Origin: Scopulariopsis brevicaulis
Taxonomy: Eukaryota; Ascomycota; Sordariomycetes; Microascales; Microascaceae
NCBI GenBank assembly: GCA_017657125.1
Contig: JAGFNX010000121.1
Location: 39,398 to 103,397, forward strand
Direction of reading: 5' to 3'
DNA length: 64,000 bases
In this document: one piece after another, positions 20,791 to 31,134 of the stretch
Layout: every line of letters starts with the position of its first letter
Numbering within the stretch: the first letter of the stretch is position 1
Notes under the pieces: model-generated
The model's database searches: none
What the model saw: only the letters and a program-made list of their open reading frames with translations
What the model was told of the DNA's origin: nothing
Program-made: the position numbers and the translations under genes

Positions 20791-21414
20791 ATGGCGTCCA
20801 TCGCGCGTCCCGTCATCTCCGGCGCCCGCCCGGCGCTCCGCGTAGCTCTCCGGCAGAACACCGCGAGGGCCGCGGCCTTCCACACCACCGCGAAGAGGGA
20901 CCTCCTCCCCGCGGGACCCCGTACGTCCCTTCTGCCCCTCAACTGCCCTACTCCCATGCCGTACAATCAGCTAACACCGCCGCAGAGGTCATCAAGCGCA
21001 CAGGTAACCGCGCCTCGAACCCCGACATTCTCCCTCTCACCCACTAACCCGAAACTTCTAGTCAACGACCCGATCCCCGAGCAGCTCGGCGACCCCGCCC
21101 ACGGCTCCTACCACTGGACTTTCGACCGCGCCCTGGCCCTCGGCCTCGTTCCCCTCACCCTCGCCCCCTTCGCCGCCGGCTCCCTCAACCCGGGCCTCGA
21201 CGCCGTCCTCTGCGGCTCGCTCCTCCTCCACTCCCACATGGGCTTCCAGAACATCCTGACCGACTACGTCCCCGCGCGCAAGTACCCCAAGTCGCGGCGC
21301 GCCCTCAACTACGGCCTCGGCGCCGCGACCATCATCGCCGGCGTGGGCCTGTACGAGTTCGAGACGAATGACGTGGGCATGACGGAGGCGATCAAGAGGG
21401 TCTGGAGGGCGTAA
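20791..21414 (+). CDS. SDH4: Succinate dehydrogenase membrane anchor subunit (CybS)
   Basis: Anchors respiratory complex II in the inner mitochondrial membrane and helps bind heme b and ubiquinone. Three exons, 20791-20920, 20986-21003 and 21062-21414, give 166 residues. The middle exon is only 18 nt. Splicing yields the conserved junction LLPAGPQVIKRTVNDP. The N-terminus (MASIARPVISGARPALRVAL) is Arg-rich with an FHTTAKR cleavage-like region, as expected of a mitochondrial presequence. After GSYHWTFDRALALGLVPLTL come three hydrophobic segments. LLLHSHMGFQNILTDY (residues 103-118) carries the family His ligand region and the D117-Y118 quinone-site pair. Introns have CTAAC or ACTAAC branch sites. 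The upstream in-frame extension lacks sense as a protein, so the ATG at 20791 was taken. Confidence 0.93.
   Translation: MASIARPVISGARPALRVALRQNTARAAAFHTTAKRDLLPAGPRTSLLPLNCPTPMPYNQLTPPQRSSSAQVTAPRTPTFSLSPTNPKLLVNDPIPEQLGDPAHGSYHWTFDRALALGLVPLTLAPFAAGSLNPGLDAVLCGSLLLHSHMGFQNILTDYVPARKYPKSRRALNYGLGAATIIAGVGLYEFETNDVGMTEAIKRVWRA
20986..21003 (+). other. 18-nt microexon of SDH4
   Basis: This internal exon is bounded by CCGCAG before and GTAACC after and encodes only QVIKRT with its split end codons. Skipping it would keep the frame (18 nt), removing six residues just before the conserved NDP. The conserved family sequence at this place supports its inclusion. Confidence 0.75.
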
Positions 21415-21762
21415 GGGGGTGGCTTTTGGGGGAGTTGGAGGGGTGGAAGGTGTAAGTTGCTTGTTTGGTTGCAGTCGTGGACGGGGGAGTAAAAATGGTC
21501 CAGGCCCGGAATTGTTCATTTGTACGGATTACCACCGATAGACTATCCTTGCAGAATGCAAGCACATATACGATTCACACTAGCCCCTTTCCTATATTCA
21601 CGTGAATTTCCTGGGTTCGGCAAAGACAGCATGGCTGCTGGTTCAGTTCACTATCCCACCGCGAGAATCGAACGAAGCGATAAAGATGAGATTAGTAGTA
21701 GACTCGACTACATGCGTGGGTATCTATTGCATGTACCGTTTAGCCGTTACAGAAGACGCAGA
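21415..21762. other. Convergent region SDH4 / IQM-like gene
   Basis: A 348-bp region between two convergent stop codons. It contains the probable 3' UTRs of both genes and no recognisable coding sequence. A TTCGATTCTCGC stretch on the minus strand resembles a tRNA B box but has no matching cloverleaf. Confidence 0.4.
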
Positions 21763-23709
21763 CTACGCACTCGCACCAGCCTCGGCCCCTCTCGGCATAA
21801 CCCCCTCCTTGTTCGCCTCCGGATTCCGCGAGATACTCAACTTCTCCAGCAGCGCCGCACCCCCACTAGCCCTCCTCCTCCGCTCCTCCGCCTTTTCTTC
21901 CCCCTCCTTCTCCCTCTCCGCCGCGACAACCTCCCTCTCCCGCTTCGCGCTCTCGCTCTGATCCTTCTCCGCCTCCTCCCTCCTCCCCGCCACATGCGGA
22001 TGCAGCACCTTCTCCTGGCCCTTCAGCAGCCCCTTGAACATGGCTTTGCCCTTCTTCGTCCCCCGCACGTACATCTCCAGTCCCGCGAGCACCATGTACG
22101 ACTTCGATATCGACACGCGTCCCATATCCACCCCCGCCTCGCGTAGGTTCTTCACAAACGTGCGGAAGTTGGACGCGGGGGGCCGGTAGTGCCCGCTGAG
22201 CGGGCTCAGCGCCGTCAGCCTCCCCTCCTTGATCTTGATTAGCCCCGCCGCCCCGATCCGGCTCCCCTGCAGGAACGATGAGTGCTGGAAGCTGCCCGAG
22301 TCCTTGATGCCGACGTACAGCCGGAAGTTGGTGTCCGTGACGAAGATCCACGTGTTCTTCTGCACCGTCTTGCGGAGGAGCCGGTTCGTGATCGTCGCGG
22401 CCGAGAGGTGCTGGAGCTTCTTGGGGCCCTTGGCGTTGTCAAAGCCCGGCGTCGTGTACTTGGCGGCGCGGTCCGCGGCTTCGACAGACTCGGCGGAGGA
22501 TGTGCTGGAGGTCCCCTGTCGTTCGAGGGCTGCCGTGTGCTCCTCGGGGGGCGTGATGGGCCGGAAGGAGGGCGCGGGGTCGTCGATTGGGACTACGCCG
22601 TACAAGCTGTCCCGGTAATTCGGCGACGTGTCGATCCTCTGCCCATTTTTCGCCCAGCAGAGACGCCCCTCGTTGTCAATCTCCACGAGGTAGTACTGCC
22701 GCTCCTCAAGGGACAAATACCGCACGCGCTCCCGCTCCAGGCGGTCCCGGGGGCACGCGACGATGTCGAGGTCCTTGCCCTCTCCGTGGTCTAGCCAGTG
22801 GAAGAAGTTGTCGTGGGTGTCGGCATTCTTCCACACCTCGTGGTACACACCCAGGTTCGACCCGTACCGGTGTTTCTGGTCGACCATCTCCAAAAAGTAC
22901 TGCAGCGCCATCATGCGCGACTCGTTCCCAAGCTTCTCCCCTTTCTTCTGCTGCTTATTCAGGCGCCCATCCGGATCATTGTCGGAGGAGGACGACGAGG
23001 ATGACGAAGACGAGCTGCTAGGGGTCGAGTCCGAGTCGTTGTTGTGACCGGCGCGCCGCAGTATCGCAGCCGCCTTCTTCCAGTGCTGCTTCGCCGCCTC
23101 GGACGACTCGCCCTGCACGCTCCCAGCAGTCGCCGGCCGCTCGCCCTCGGACCCCTGCGCGGACGAGCTCTTGGGCCGCGTGAGCTCCATCCACTGGGCG
23201 TCCCTCACAGCGCTGACCCATCTCGTCGACGCGCTCAGGCCGAAGCCCGACAACTCCCTCCGCGTCTTGTAACCACGATACGTCTTCTGGATAAGCTTGG
23301 CGGCGTCCTCTCGCGACAGAGCGTCGTGGTTGGCGTCGGCCGCCATGATGGCGTCCCTAGACAGCGGATGGCTGGTATCCGACGATGCGCGCGTGCTGTG
23401 GCACCCCAGACTCCTGCGGTGAAATTCTTTCGATTTCGATCGGCGACGGCGGTGCTCTCGTTCGCGCTGCTGCTGTACGTGGGCTATCTTTTCAAAGTCG
23501 GAGGGGGACGGGGGTATTAGGGATTCAAAGTATTGCAGCTGGCTGCCGTTGGCCCCAGGCTTTGTGACGTCAGCGCCCTGGTTTGACGTCGCGGAGGTGG
23601 GGTGATGCCCTGGTTCTAAGCGATCCTCAGCGGCAAAAAGTGCCGGTGGTTTGGTCGTCCCAGTCGCGTCGACTACTTGTACCGCTAGGACCTGCGGATC
23701 CTCAGTCAT
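21763..23709 (-). CDS. IQ calmodulin-binding motif protein, related to plant IQM proteins
   Basis: Exact function unknown. The gene is intronless with 648 residues. An IQ motif, AAKLIQKTYRGYKTRREL, lies at residues about 136-153 and predicts calmodulin binding. Residues 231-242 are a run of twelve Ser. From about 265 onwards the protein carries a domain that I recognise from plant IQM proteins: YFLEMVDQKHRYGSNLGVYH, NFFHWLDHGEGKDLD, RVRYLSLEERQYYLVEI, TWIFVTDTNFRLYVGIK, FQHSSFLQG and SPLSGHYRP. The C-terminus is rich in Glu/Arg/Ala (about 570-630) and probably helical. The N-terminus is disordered, with an Arg-rich patch near 83-94. The start is the first ATG, right after the promoter-like region. 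Confidence 0.85.
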   Translation of the reverse strand: MTEDPQVLAVQVVDATGTTKPPALFAAEDRLEPGHHPTSATSNQGADVTKPGANGSQLQYFESLIPPSPSDFEKIAHVQQQREREHRRRRSKSKEFHRRSLGCHSTRASSDTSHPLSRDAIMAADANHDALSREDAAKLIQKTYRGYKTRRELSGFGLSASTRWVSAVRDAQWMELTRPKSSSAQGSEGERPATAGSVQGESSEAAKQHWKKAAAILRRAGHNNDSDSTPSSSSSSSSSSSSDNDPDGRLNKQQKKGEKLGNESRMMALQYFLEMVDQKHRYGSNLGVYHEVWKNADTHDNFFHWLDHGEGKDLDIVACPRDRLERERVRYLSLEERQYYLVEIDNEGRLCWAKNGQRIDTSPNYRDSLYGVVPIDDPAPSFRPITPPEEHTAALERQGTSSTSSAESVEAADRAAKYTTPGFDNAKGPKKLQHLSAATITNRLLRKTVQKNTWIFVTDTNFRLYVGIKDSGSFQHSSFLQGSRIGAAGLIKIKEGRLTALSPLSGHYRPPASNFRTFVKNLREAGVDMGRVSISKSYMVLAGLEMYVRGTKKGKAMFKGLLKGQEKVLHPHVAGRREEAEKDQSESAKREREVVAAEREKEGEEKAEERRRRASGGAALLEKLSISRNPEANKEGVMPRGAEAGASA

Positions 23710-24410
23710 AGTACGAAATTTGGAAAGCGGGGGCGAAATGACGACAGCAATGCAGGTGTCATATCCGGTTTAAGGAATGGAATCGATGAGATCGTAAAAG
23801 TTGGAGTGGCGAGGGGGTGCGAATGAATATATTCTCGGAAGCTGCGAGCCGGAAAACACGGAATCCATGGTCGCGGTGATGGGCCAAGACGACCAATGGT
23901 GGCCGCCGCGTCATGAAAGAGGGCTCAGTGGTGTTACGCGGCATGCTGCGGGACCAGCCAGCGCCGCCGACGGTCTTTGGGCCGATGTGGCTGGGCCGAT
24001 GCGCGCAGGGATCAGCTGGTTGGGAGCACCAAAAGTCCTGGACTGGTCCAAGTGCACATTGGCTCCCTCTCAGGATCCAGCCGGCGCCGATCCATATGAA
24101 CGGCCGCCGAGTATCCGACGGGCCCCGGGACCTTTGACAAGCGCAAGCTCAGCCCTACAGAATAATGCAAGGGGCAAGTGCGATTTCAGGACTCAAACTT
24201 ACACTCACGTTGCGAAGTTGAAGAGAAGAGCAATCGCAAGCACGACCCATTCACTGCTAAGCCCTCTGGGCCCAGATCGCTAGCGTGTATCCACCGGGAT
24301 ATCTCTTCCATGTGTCGCGCTGTGCGACCTCGGCATGTCCGCCATCCCAAGAACAGAACAAGTATTAAAAGAGGATAAACGACCGAGTACCCATGCACAC
24401 GCCATGATAT
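23710..24410. other. Intergenic region upstream of the IQM-like gene
   Basis: This 701-bp region holds the IQM-like gene promoter (reading left) and the 3' end of the PX-domain gene. No coding signal was identified. Short frames present here overlap each other and lack motifs. Confidence 0.4.
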
Positions 24411-25289
24411 CTATGCAAACAAAAACTCCTTAAGGACTGGTGATGCCGAAAACTCCGGGTTGAGCAGTATGCAACTGTGGCCCACGTTAGCCAGAGCGCG
24501 CCCAGTCAACACTGAAGCGAAAGGAACGCGAGTTCGCGCCCGTTCCTGCCACGTTCCACGCAGCGACCTCAGGGCAGAAATACTCACTTGAGGAAGTATT
24601 GGAGGGACGACCGCCTCTTCTCCAGGAACGGCGGGCGGAACTTGGATATCAGGCTCTTGGGCGGCAGGGGCGGCACGGCGGCCGCAAAGTTGGGAAACGT
24701 CTGCATCAGCCGCCGCCGCAGGTCGTCGAACTCGGAGTATCGTTTCCGGATGTTCATGTAGCCTCCCTGGACACGCATCCTGCATTAGCGCCCGTCCACC
24801 GCGAGATGGGACTTGGCACAACCCCCGGAGGCCTCGCAAGAAAGGAGGGGAAGGGGGGCATCGACTGACATTCATAGTCTCCACCCGGACATTAAACACC
24901 ACAAAGGCCCCGATATTGGTCGCGCTGCTATTGACCACCACATAGTCTGGGATCTCGACGCTCCGCGCCCAGCAGGCGCTGTTCCGCCCGCCCCGGTCCT
25001 CCGACTCGTTGTCCCGCATAGTGATGCCTCCCCCCTCGGGCGTCGACTCCGCGGGGTCGTTGTAGGAGTGTTGCACCAGCCAGTACGGAGGTGGTGTGGT
25101 CACTGGAGGGGACGCCATGGGCGAGGTCGCAGAGTTGGTCTCCCCCGTCCGGTCGTCTTCGCGGTCGCGGATCCCATCGTCGGACGTCGTCGCCGCCGGC
25201 TGCGTGGCGGCCGGGCTCGCGTGGGGTTCTCGCGCGGGCTCCGCGAGGCCGGCGCACGTGGCCGCGTCCTGCTCGGGCGGGGATTCCAT
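24411..25289 (-). CDS. YPT35: PX-domain protein, Ypt35-like
   Basis: Binds phosphatidylinositol 3-phosphate on endosomal membranes; yeast Ypt35 is an endosomal adaptor for the lipid transporter Vps13. Three exons on the minus strand, 25289-24870, 24766-24588 and 24474-24411, give 220 residues; introns are 103 and 113 bp. The first 70 residues are Pro/Ala/Thr-rich. The PX domain spans about 95-220: CWARSVEIPDYVVVNSSATN, then RKRYSEFDDLRRRL (RYSEF at 149-153, the PI3P-binding Arg), PPLPPKSLISKF and FLEKRRSSLQYFL. The last exon supplies NCILLNPEFSASPVLKEFLF. The start at 25289 was taken as the first true ATG in a frame that stays open further upstream only with non-ATG codons. Yeast Ypt35 is of similar size. 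Confidence 0.88.
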   Translation of the reverse strand: MESPPEQDAATCAGLAEPAREPHASPAATQPAATTSDDGIRDREDDRTGETNSATSPMASPPVTTPPPYWLVQHSYNDPAESTPEGGGITMRDNESEDRGGRNSACWARSVEIPDYVVVNSSATNIGAFVVFNVRVETMNVSRCPPSPPFLRGLRGLCQVPSRGGRALMQDACPGRLHEHPETILRVRRPAAAADADVSQLCGRRAAPAAQEPDIQVPPAVPGEEAVVPPILPQVSISALRSLRGTWQERARTRVPFASVLTGRALANVGHSCILLNPEFSASPVLKEFLFA

Positions 25290-26348
25290 GCGACTCGGAA
25301 TCTCGAGGTTCAACGGGCGAGGACCCTGCTATCGAGCCGCTGCAATTTGTGTCGCAAGCCTACTCGCAGGTGGCATTCGTATGATGTGATTGTCCGCGGT
25401 GGTCGGGCCCGTGGGTGTGGGTTGCGTGGGCTCCGTTATATTATGGCGGCCATGGTCGGTCGGGGTCGTGTGACGGTCGTCGGGTGGGCGGCAGTGGTGA
25501 AGCTGCGTGTTCGTGACGTTTTGGTGGTGCAGGGTCCAAAGAGGCCAAGCTGTGATGCTTGGCTGGCGTCGATCTTGGGGGGCCAATAAACGTGGAGCGC
25601 TGCGATCTCTCCACTGGCTCCGTTGTTCCACTGATGTCACGCCAATGTGGCCTCTGCGATCTTAGTGCACCCTTGTGTGTGTCTGAGCTGAGGCTAGCGT
25701 GGAGACTTGAGACATCTAATGTTCGAACGGCAAAAGAAGTTGCAAGCGTGTACGCTGACACTTGCTCCCGCCGAGAGCTCCGTCCGGGGGCTTGGTTGGA
25801 GCTCCCCACGTGGGACGGCACATTATTACCCGGCGTTACCCGCGCTGGTACTGCGCCTGGCCCTCGTCCGTGTAGGCTACTTTTAACCCCAACTCGTTCG
25901 AAATGTCTCTCCTTCGAGCTGCCGGTATTATTTAAGCTTTCGAGGCCAACCTCTTTCCGGACATGAATGTCTCGGTACTTGTTCAGTCCCACGGTAGCAA
26001 CCATCGCTGAGGAAGGCGAGCAAGCAAGCCGGTGAATAAAGCAAGCAAGCCAGACCGGCATCATCGACACAACCACTTGAGAATGGAAGTTCTACCGTCG
26101 GCCCAGTATCTCCTGAGATTCCACTTAACCCGCAGTACCCAGTACTTCTTTACCTAGAAATCCGGGGAAGTATGGGGGAGGCGAAGGGCGAAGGGGCAGG
26201 CGAAAGGGTACTTACCAGCCCCACGTCCATGGTGGGGTTAAAGCTCCGGATCTGGGGTACCTGACCCAAAACAACAGCTTTGCTAACTCATCCATAACAT
26301 GCATGCTCCGGTACACATTGAACGTCGAACACCAAGTCCTCTGAAACA
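25290..26348. promoter_or_regulatory. Divergent promoter region, PX gene and phosphoesterase gene
   Basis: 1,059 bp lie between two divergent starts. A (GCAAGCAAGC)-like short direct repeat occurs at about 26018-26050. The left end is G/T-rich on the plus strand, equal to a C/A-rich leader of the PX gene. A short segment near 26170-26210 is purine-rich (ggcgaagggcgaaggggcagg). No individual binding sites are assigned. Confidence 0.35.
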
Positions 26349-27191
26349 ATGTCCGAGGCCCGTATCCAGGTCCTGTCAGACCTACACCTCGAGACTCCGC
26401 GCGGCTATGACATCTTCACAATCACCCCGAAAGCACCATACCTCGCCCTGGTAGGCGACATCGGCAACGTCGGTGACCCCGGGCACCGGGAGGACATGCT
26501 CGCCTTCCTGACGCAGCAGCTCCGGTCCTTCGAGGCTGTCTTCTTCGTTCCCGGGAACCACGAGGCTTTCGAGGCGACCTGGCCCGAGGCCCTCTCGGTG
26601 CTCCGCTCGTTCGAGAGCGACATTGCCGCGCGTCGAAAGGACGATGCCACGCTCGGTGTGTTCGTCTTGATGGACCGGGGGAACTTCCGCATTCCTACGA
26701 GCGATGGCAAGGATACTCTTGTGCTAGGTTGCAGTCTTTTCTCCCACGTACCTGATGAGAAGGCTGCCGCCGTCGAGATGGGCATGAACGACTTCTACCG
26801 CACTGCAGAGTGGGACGTCGCCGCGCACAACGCAGCGCACACCCAGGACCTAGCGTGGCTAAACGGCCAAGTCTCCCGCGCAGAGGGCGACGACAGCGTG
26901 GGTGACGTGGCGGTCCTGACGCACTGGAGTCCGACGTTGGATGCCCGGGCTACCGACCCAAGACATACCGGAAGTTCCATCACGAGCGGCTTCGCCACGG
27001 ACCTGAGCGGGGAAGTCTGTATGACGGCCGAAAAGGTTGCGGTCTGGGCGTCCGGGCATACGCACTTCAATTTTGATTTTCGGATAGAGAGGGGAGAGGG
27101 GAGGAGGCCAGTGAGGCTGCTCGCCAACCAGCGGGGGTACTATTTCTCGCAGGCAGCGGGGTTCGATCCTGAAAAGGTCATTGAGGTCTAA
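26349..27191 (+). CDS. Calcineurin-like metallophosphoesterase
   Basis: A two-metal phosphoesterase whose substrate is unknown. Intronless, 280 residues. All five family motifs are visible: SDLHLE (D11, H13), GDIGN (D37), GNHE (N70, H71), THWSPT (H192) and SGHTHFN (H237, H239). There is no signal peptide and no membrane segment, so the protein is probably cytosolic. The length and simple layout match small fungal Ser/Thr-phosphatase-superfamily proteins. The start is the first ATG after the non-coding region and gives MSEARIQVLSDLH, with only seven residues before the first motif strand. The gene is transcribed toward HRD3 but separated by 850 bp. Confidence 0.88.
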   Translation: MSEARIQVLSDLHLETPRGYDIFTITPKAPYLALVGDIGNVGDPGHREDMLAFLTQQLRSFEAVFFVPGNHEAFEATWPEALSVLRSFESDIAARRKDDATLGVFVLMDRGNFRIPTSDGKDTLVLGCSLFSHVPDEKAAAVEMGMNDFYRTAEWDVAAHNAAHTQDLAWLNGQVSRAEGDDSVGDVAVLTHWSPTLDARATDPRHTGSSITSGFATDLSGEVCMTAEKVAVWASGHTHFNFDFRIERGEGRRPVRLLANQRGYYFSQAAGFDPEKVIEV

Positions 27192-28040
27192 GGCATGCGC
27201 TCAAGTTTCCCACGTGTCGAGGTCCCCTCAGGATCTTTTCGACTATCCTGACACCGGGGAATGTATGACTCCAGGCCCGGCCGCGCCCAGGGCGCTTTCC
27301 GCAGCGACCGGTACCCCATCCTGGTACCTTCTGCGCACCGGTCCTACGAAGCCTCCGGGAGGCTTTATGCTCGTTTCAGGGGAAATCTCGCCGGCTCGTT
27401 CCCGATTTCGGTGCTATACCACGTGGTAGAGGACGTGGACGGGCGGGATCTTGAGCCAGGACTTATTCGGCTCGCTGTTTAACGAGTTGCATCAACAATT
27501 CAACCATAACAGACTAGACCGGCAGCAATCAGACGGACCTACCGCAGCTCCTTGGGGAAGCGCGACAGCTTCCTGACGAGCAGAGTGACAATGCCAGGAT
27601 ACGGATCCGTTATCGCAGACCGGCGTCCTGTCCAGTAATGGCAGGTATGCGAATGGAATGGGCATCAACTACTGTAGCAACATTCTGAGTGAATTACGCG
27701 AGCATCGTTCAAGAGTGTACTGCATACATTGCTTCCCTCTCAGTTAAAAGCAAAGATAGAATGGCCTCGTCTGCTCCATGTGCCCTGAACACGCTCGATA
27801 TCCGGATGATCGTGGGGTCGGTATTAGTGCGGCCTGTCAAAAGGTCTTACATAAGCCGCGTAGTGGAACAGTCTGATGCTAATGCCGCCGGCGCCGCGGT
27901 GGTCGCGGGAACGTCATTCCAAATGACACCTTGCACTCAATAGGTACTTTAATATCAACTTCTCTTTCCCAACGGCATTCCACGTCCAAGGATGACCTGC
28001 GTTGTTTCTTCTTTTGTTATTTGATAGATTGTGCCTGACG
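27192..28040. other. Intergenic region phosphoesterase to HRD3
   Basis: 849 bp with no supported gene. The stretch 27940-28040 is T/C-rich and probably the HRD3 leader. Small frames in between have no motifs. Confidence 0.4.
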
Positions 28041-30812
28041 ATGAGGCGTTCAATCGTCTTGCTCCGTAAGTAACACGCCGCGCTGGAGCTCCTGGTTACG
28101 CGGAAGCTAACAAACTCGCGACAGTGCTTTCGCAGGTGGTGGCAGTCCTCGGGTCCCAGGAGCAGAAGATACTACGCGATGACAGAGCACCCGACTCAGA
28201 GAACGCGATATCGAATGATCACGAGTGGCAGACCAAGGTCGAGGTTCACGATGGGACGGAACCGCCGCCGCCGCCGCAGCCAGGTACCACCCACCAGCTA
28301 CCCCCGGGCCACACGGCTACCCGGTGTGCATTGTGGTCTCTCTGCTAACGAACACGCTTGTTACAGGCGCCGACTTCGTCGATGCCGCCTTGGCCCAGCT
28401 ACAGAGGATACCAAAATCCCCTCACCGCAACCGACAACGGCAAGGCTTAATCGGCCAAGTATTCAGCTTCGCCCTCAAGACCGTTCTAGGTCTGGATACC
28501 CAAGCTTTGCCGCAGTCGTCCCAGTCACCTCCCACGACAACAAGCGGGCCTCTCCACGATGCTGTTGAGCTCCTCCAGCAGGCTGCCCGGCAGAACAACT
28601 CTGACGCCCTCTACATCCTGGGCGACATGAACTTCTACGGCAACTACTCCCACCCTCGGGACTTCGAAGCCGCATTTTCGCACTACTCTGCACTCTCCAC
28701 CATACACGGCAATACCACGGCGCAGTTTATGCTCGGCTTCTTCCACTCCACCGGGATCGGCAACGTGGTGCCAAAGGACCAGGCCAAAGCGATGCTATAC
28801 TACACTTTTGCCGCTACGAGGGGCGATAGCAGGGCGGAGATGGCAGTGGGATTCCGCCACCACGCGGCGATCGGCACGCCGAAGAGCTGCGAGACGGCGT
28901 GCAAATACTACAAGAGGGTGGCGGACAAGGCCATCGAGTGGTACCGGTCCGGCCCACCCGGAGGGAGGTCGTGGGTTCAGGGGTCGTGGCGCATAGCTGA
29001 CGACAACGGCGGGGCGTACGGCCGTGGTTCTAGTGCCGCTAGTGCCGGGCTGAATGCAATCAGGGTCAGCGCGCACTCTGATGCGAATGCCGCTATCGAC
29101 GATGTCATCGAGTACCTAGATCTGGTCTCACAAAAGGGAGACTCCAAGGCCGCGCTCAACCTCGGGAGGCTGTACTACGAGGGGCAGCGCGGCCTAGAGC
29201 GGAACCTGGACCTCGCCAAGAAGTACTTCTTGATGGTGGCCAAACGCTACTGGAGGAAGGACGGCCGTGTCCTCGAGAACCACAAGATTGGCATCGAGAG
29301 GACCGCAGCCAAGGCGGCTGGGTACATCGGTCGCATGTATCTCCGCGGCGAGGGCGTCGACCAGAACTTCGAGAAGGCGAAGCTCTGGTTTGACCGGGGC
29401 AAGGGCCTCGGCGACGCGCAGTCCCTGCACGGTCTCGGGCACATGCTCCTGCACGGTTACGGGGTCCCCAAGAACCTCAAGCTGGCGACGGCGCTCTTCA
29501 AGACTGCCGCTGATAAGGACTTTGGCCCGGCGCAGGTCGAGCTGGGTGTTCTTTACCTGGACCAGGGCGGTGCGGAGGATGTTCGGGTGGCTAGCAACTA
29601 CTTTGAGCTCGCGGCGCGCTACGGCCTGATCGAGGCCAACTACTACCTCGCCGAGATGATTTTCCACGGGGTTGGTAGGGAGAAGGCGTGTGGCATGGCG
29701 CTGCAGTATTACAAGGGGGTCGCGGAGAAGGCAGAGCCCCTGTTGTCGACGTGGGCCGCGGGTAATCAGGCGCACGAGGACGGGGACGTCGAGACCGCGT
29801 TCCTCCACTACCTCCTGATGGCGGAGCAGGGCTACGAACGCGCCCAGAACAACGTCGCCCACCTCATCGACCCCGACCAGTCTGCGCTCGAACTTCCCCC
29901 GAGCGTCTCCAAACTGCTCACCCTCCCCGGGCAGGACACCTCCACCTCTCCACTCCTGGAGGACGCCAACATGGCGCTCATCCAGTGGACTAGGTCATCC
30001 CGCCAGGGCAACGTCGACTCCCTCGTCAAGATGGGCGACTACTACCTCTACGGCATCGGGACGGAGAAGGACCTGGTGAAGGCGGTCCAGTGTTACCAGG
30101 GCGCGGCGGACTATACGCAGAGCGCGCAGGCGCTGTATAACTTGGGGTGGATGCACGAGAACGGCGTTGGGTTGAAACAGGACTATCACCTCGCGAAGAG
30201 GTACTACGATCAGGCGCTCGAGGTCAACGTGGAGGCGTACCTCCCCGTTACCCTGAGTCTGGCGAAGTTGCGGCTCAGGAGCGCGTGGAATACCTTTACC
30301 CACGGGCCAATCCACTCCATCCAAGACGATCCCAGTAAGTTCTAGCCCGCCACCCCATTCACCTACCCCGAGGATCCACGGCTAACGACCCCCCAGAGCC
30401 AAAGAAGGACTGGTCCCTCGCCGAGTGGATAACAAACTTCATCCAAGACGACATACTCTACTACGAGGAAGGGCTCTACGACGACATCTTCGACGACACC
30501 ATCGGCGATCGCGGCGGCGACGAGGCGTACGACGAGGCGAACGTCGAGCTCCTCTTCATCTTTGGGCTGTCGATGGCGCTCGTGGGGCTGCTCTATTACC
30601 GGCAGATGCGGCAGCAGGAGAATCGAAGGGCGGTGGAGCAGATGGAGTTCGAGAGGCGGGGGGATGGCCAGGCGCAGGGCCAGGCACAGGGGGATGGTCA
30701 GGCGCAGGGGCAGGATCAGGAGCAGGGCCAGGCCCAGCAGGACAGAGGCATGTTCCCAGCTCCGGGGGACCCCGAGTTCGCGAACTGGGTGGCTGGCGGG
30801 GTCGGGCATTAG
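28041..30812 (+). CDS. HRD3: Hrd3/SEL1L, substrate-receptor subunit of the Hrd1 ERAD ligase
   Basis: Hrd3 binds misfolded proteins in the ER lumen and holds them at the Hrd1 ubiquitin ligase. Four exons, 28041-28065, 28125-28283, 28367-30334 and 30397-30812, give 855 residues. Exons 1 and 2 encode a signal peptide (MRRSIVLLLLSQVVAVLGS). Residues about 110-710 are SEL1 repeats, such as ALYILGDMNFYGNYSHPRDF, AALNLGRLYYEGQRGLERN, AGYIGRMYLRGEGVDQNF and ALYNLGWMHENGVGLKQDY. A single membrane span (VELLFIFGLSMALVGLLYY) lies at about 767-786, followed by a cytosolic tail rich in Gln/Gly. This matches the type I topology of Hrd3. Exon 1 is only 25 nt. All splice phases agree, and branch sites GCTAAC precede each acceptor. 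Confidence 0.95.
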
Positions 30813-31134
30813 GGGATCCGTCCCATGGGGTTTCTCTGGCATGACTAGTGAGGTGGGGTTCGGTGGCACGAAGACAAGCTTTATATGTACATTCTTCTGG
30901 TCAGCGGCGGAGGCAGCTGTCGTTTTATGTTGGGGCGGGGTGGTGAGTGGAGAGCATCAGCGGCGGCGTCGGGTTTCTGTTTTTCTTCTTATCAACTTGA
31001 AAAGAATTATTTATTATGGCATGCTTAGTTCTCGCGCCAGAGGCAGCACCGGGAGCATGTAAATGGGGGGCAAGCAGCGGTATCCCCTCGTCCTCGACGG
31101 ATACGCACCGCGATCCCGGCAGACAGGCCGGAAC
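30813..31134. other. HRD3 3' flank
   Basis: 322 bp between convergent coding regions. An AAGAATTATTTATTATGG stretch at about 31000-31018 is AT-rich and a plausible 3'-processing region. Nothing else is seen. Confidence 0.35.

Noticed and set aside
21650..21720. Possible tRNA (B-box-like TTCGATTC on the minus strand)
   Set aside because: The T stem does not pair and no A box or acceptor stem fits.
24584..24778. Separate short gene with a PX motif
   Set aside because: It is exon 2 of the three-exon Ypt35-like gene; splice signals and phase join it to the flanking exons.
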